Source: Burkholderiales bacterium
GTDB taxonomy: Bacteria; Pseudomonadota; Gammaproteobacteria; Burkholderiales; Burkholderiaceae_C
Assembly: GCA_025354615.1 (NCBI GenBank)
Contig: JANXMO010000046.1
Coordinates: 1-6,352, forward strand
Direction: 5' to 3'
DNA length: 6,352 nucleotides
Shown here: one piece after another, positions 5,637 to 6,352 of the stretch
Layout of the letters: every line of letters begins with the position of its first letter
Numbering within the stretch: position 1 is the stretch's first letter
Notes under the pieces: model-generated
What the model saw: only the letters and a program-made list of their open reading frames with translations
Databases searched by the model: none
Told to the model about the DNA's origin: nothing
Program-made: the position numbers and the translations under genes

Positions 5637-6352
5637 TTACAACCAGTATTCCCACCACCGCGCAAACGTTTCCTTGATCCGGTTATCGAGCGGGCGCCGT
5701 TGCCAGCTGTCAAGCGTGATGGCATCGGATGCGGCCAGGTCGCGGTCGAACATGGCTTGCACCTGGCGGCCGAAATCCACGCCCAGCACCACAGCGTTCA
5801 ATTCCTGGTTGTGCAAAAAGCTTCGCCAATCCAGGTTGGTGGAACCAACAGTTGCCCACACGCCGTCGATCAATGCCGTCTTGGCATGCAGCACCACGCC
5901 ACGCCGCTCAAATATTTTCACGCCTACGCGCAACAGGCGCTCGTAATAGCCACGCCCGGCATTGAAGACAAGCCAGGAATCGGTTTGGCTGGGCAGTATC
6001 AAGGTGACATCAACGCCGCGGGCCACCGCCGCTTCCAGCGCTTCCAGCAGCTGTGGGTCGGGCACGAAGTAGGCATTGGTGAGGTGAACGCTTTTCTCGG
6101 CGCTGCCGATCGCCGACAGCAAGGTGGCATAAATCAGGCTGTAAGGTTCATCGGGTGAGCTTCCGATGGCTCTGACCACCTGCTGGCCCGCGGGCACAGG
6201 CGTTGGAAAGTAGTTGCGCTGCGCCAGCGGTTCTCCTTTTTGAGAAGCCCATGTCTCCAAAAAAAGCTTTTGAAAATCAGCCACCACAGGACCGGTCAAT
6301 TGCAGATCGGTGTCACGCCAGGCAGCCGCGCCTGACGGCTGTTGCGACCGAC
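5637..6352 (-). CDS. Cardiolipin synthase / phospholipase D family protein, C-terminal part (5' truncated by window)
   Basis: The minus-strand frame is open from the right edge to the TAA at 5639-5637, giving 237 codons of the C-terminal half. The TTG at 6299 is not a real start: the frame continues upstream as WRDTDLQLTGPVVADFQKLFLETW, a stretch typical of ClsB-type enzymes just after the first catalytic motif. The second HKD motif, HAKTALID (His, Lys and Asp at 5865-5888), is followed by GSTNLDWRS. The first HKD motif must lie beyond the window. These two-motif phospholipase D proteins act at the inner membrane and form cardiolipin from phosphatidylglycerol or related lipids; the full protein would be roughly 400 residues. 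The Trp-rich C-terminus (FARWWEYWL) is intact. It converges on the candidate effector, 58 bases apart, with no clear terminator between. ClsB is most likely; another phospholipase D-like transferase is possible. Confidence 0.85.
   Translation of the reverse strand, partial: RSQQPSGAAAWRDTDLQLTGPVVADFQKLFLETWASQKGEPLAQRNYFPTPVPAGQQVVRAIGSSPDEPYSLIYATLLSAIGSAEKSVHLTNAYFVPDPQLLEALEAAVARGVDVTLILPSQTDSWLVFNAGRGYYERLLRVGVKIFERRGVVLHAKTALIDGVWATVGSTNLDWRSFLHNQELNAVVLGVDFGRQVQAMFDRDLAASDAITLDSWQRRPLDNRIKETFARWWEYWL

Noticed and set aside
5616..6158. Plus-strand 180-codon frame opposite the phospholipase D gene
   Set aside because: The minus strand here carries an HKD motif and family-typical sequence, so this frame is its antisense shadow.

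Overview
The window looks like a GC-rich betaproteobacterial chromosome segment, most likely from Burkholderiales and possibly a Comamonadaceae (Acidovorax-like) or Ralstonia-like plant-associated species. This rests on base composition, on protein families (a membrane-anchored TAXI-type binding protein, a long three-domain aminopeptidase P, a ClsB-like phospholipase D), and on an exact plant-inducible-promoter (PIP) box. The genus is inferred; no rRNA or other taxonomic marker is present.

Layout: (1) bases 1-31 hold the first ten codons of a minus-strand gene that leaves the window on the left, with a strong Shine-Dalgarno. (2) 132-1379 (+) encodes an EntS-like (MFS_3) major facilitator exporter, divergent from gene 1. 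(3) 1539-2936 (+) encodes a membrane-anchored TAXI-family (TRAP-type) solute-binding protein without adjacent permease genes. (4) 2951-4768 (+), 14 bases further on and probably co-transcribed, encodes a complete Xaa-Pro aminopeptidase with all five metal ligands. (5) 4769-4942 is a regulatory gap with a perfect TTCGC-N15-TTCGC PIP box, a properly spaced hrp-type -10 hexamer, a good ribosome binding site and a start codon. (6) 4943-5578 (+) encodes an unrecognised ~211-residue protein with a Ser/Pro/Thr-rich N-terminus and four degenerate helix-turn-helix-like repeats. (7) 5637-6352 (-), convergent with it, is the C-terminal half of a cardiolipin synthase/phospholipase D whose 5' end lies outside the window.

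The transporter, binding protein, peptidase and lipid-synthesis genes look like ordinary housekeeping or metabolic genes. The notable locus is 4799-5578. Promoter architecture, N-terminal composition, divergent codon use and single-gene insertion between core genes together suggest an HrpX/HrpB-regulated candidate type III secreted effector of a repeat type I do not recognise. The best-supported start (ATG 4892) is followed by an in-frame TGA at 4931. The gene is therefore either disrupted, preceded by a short leader ORF, or started at a weak GTG at 4943. No type III secretion genes are visible here, so the effector assignment remains an inference.
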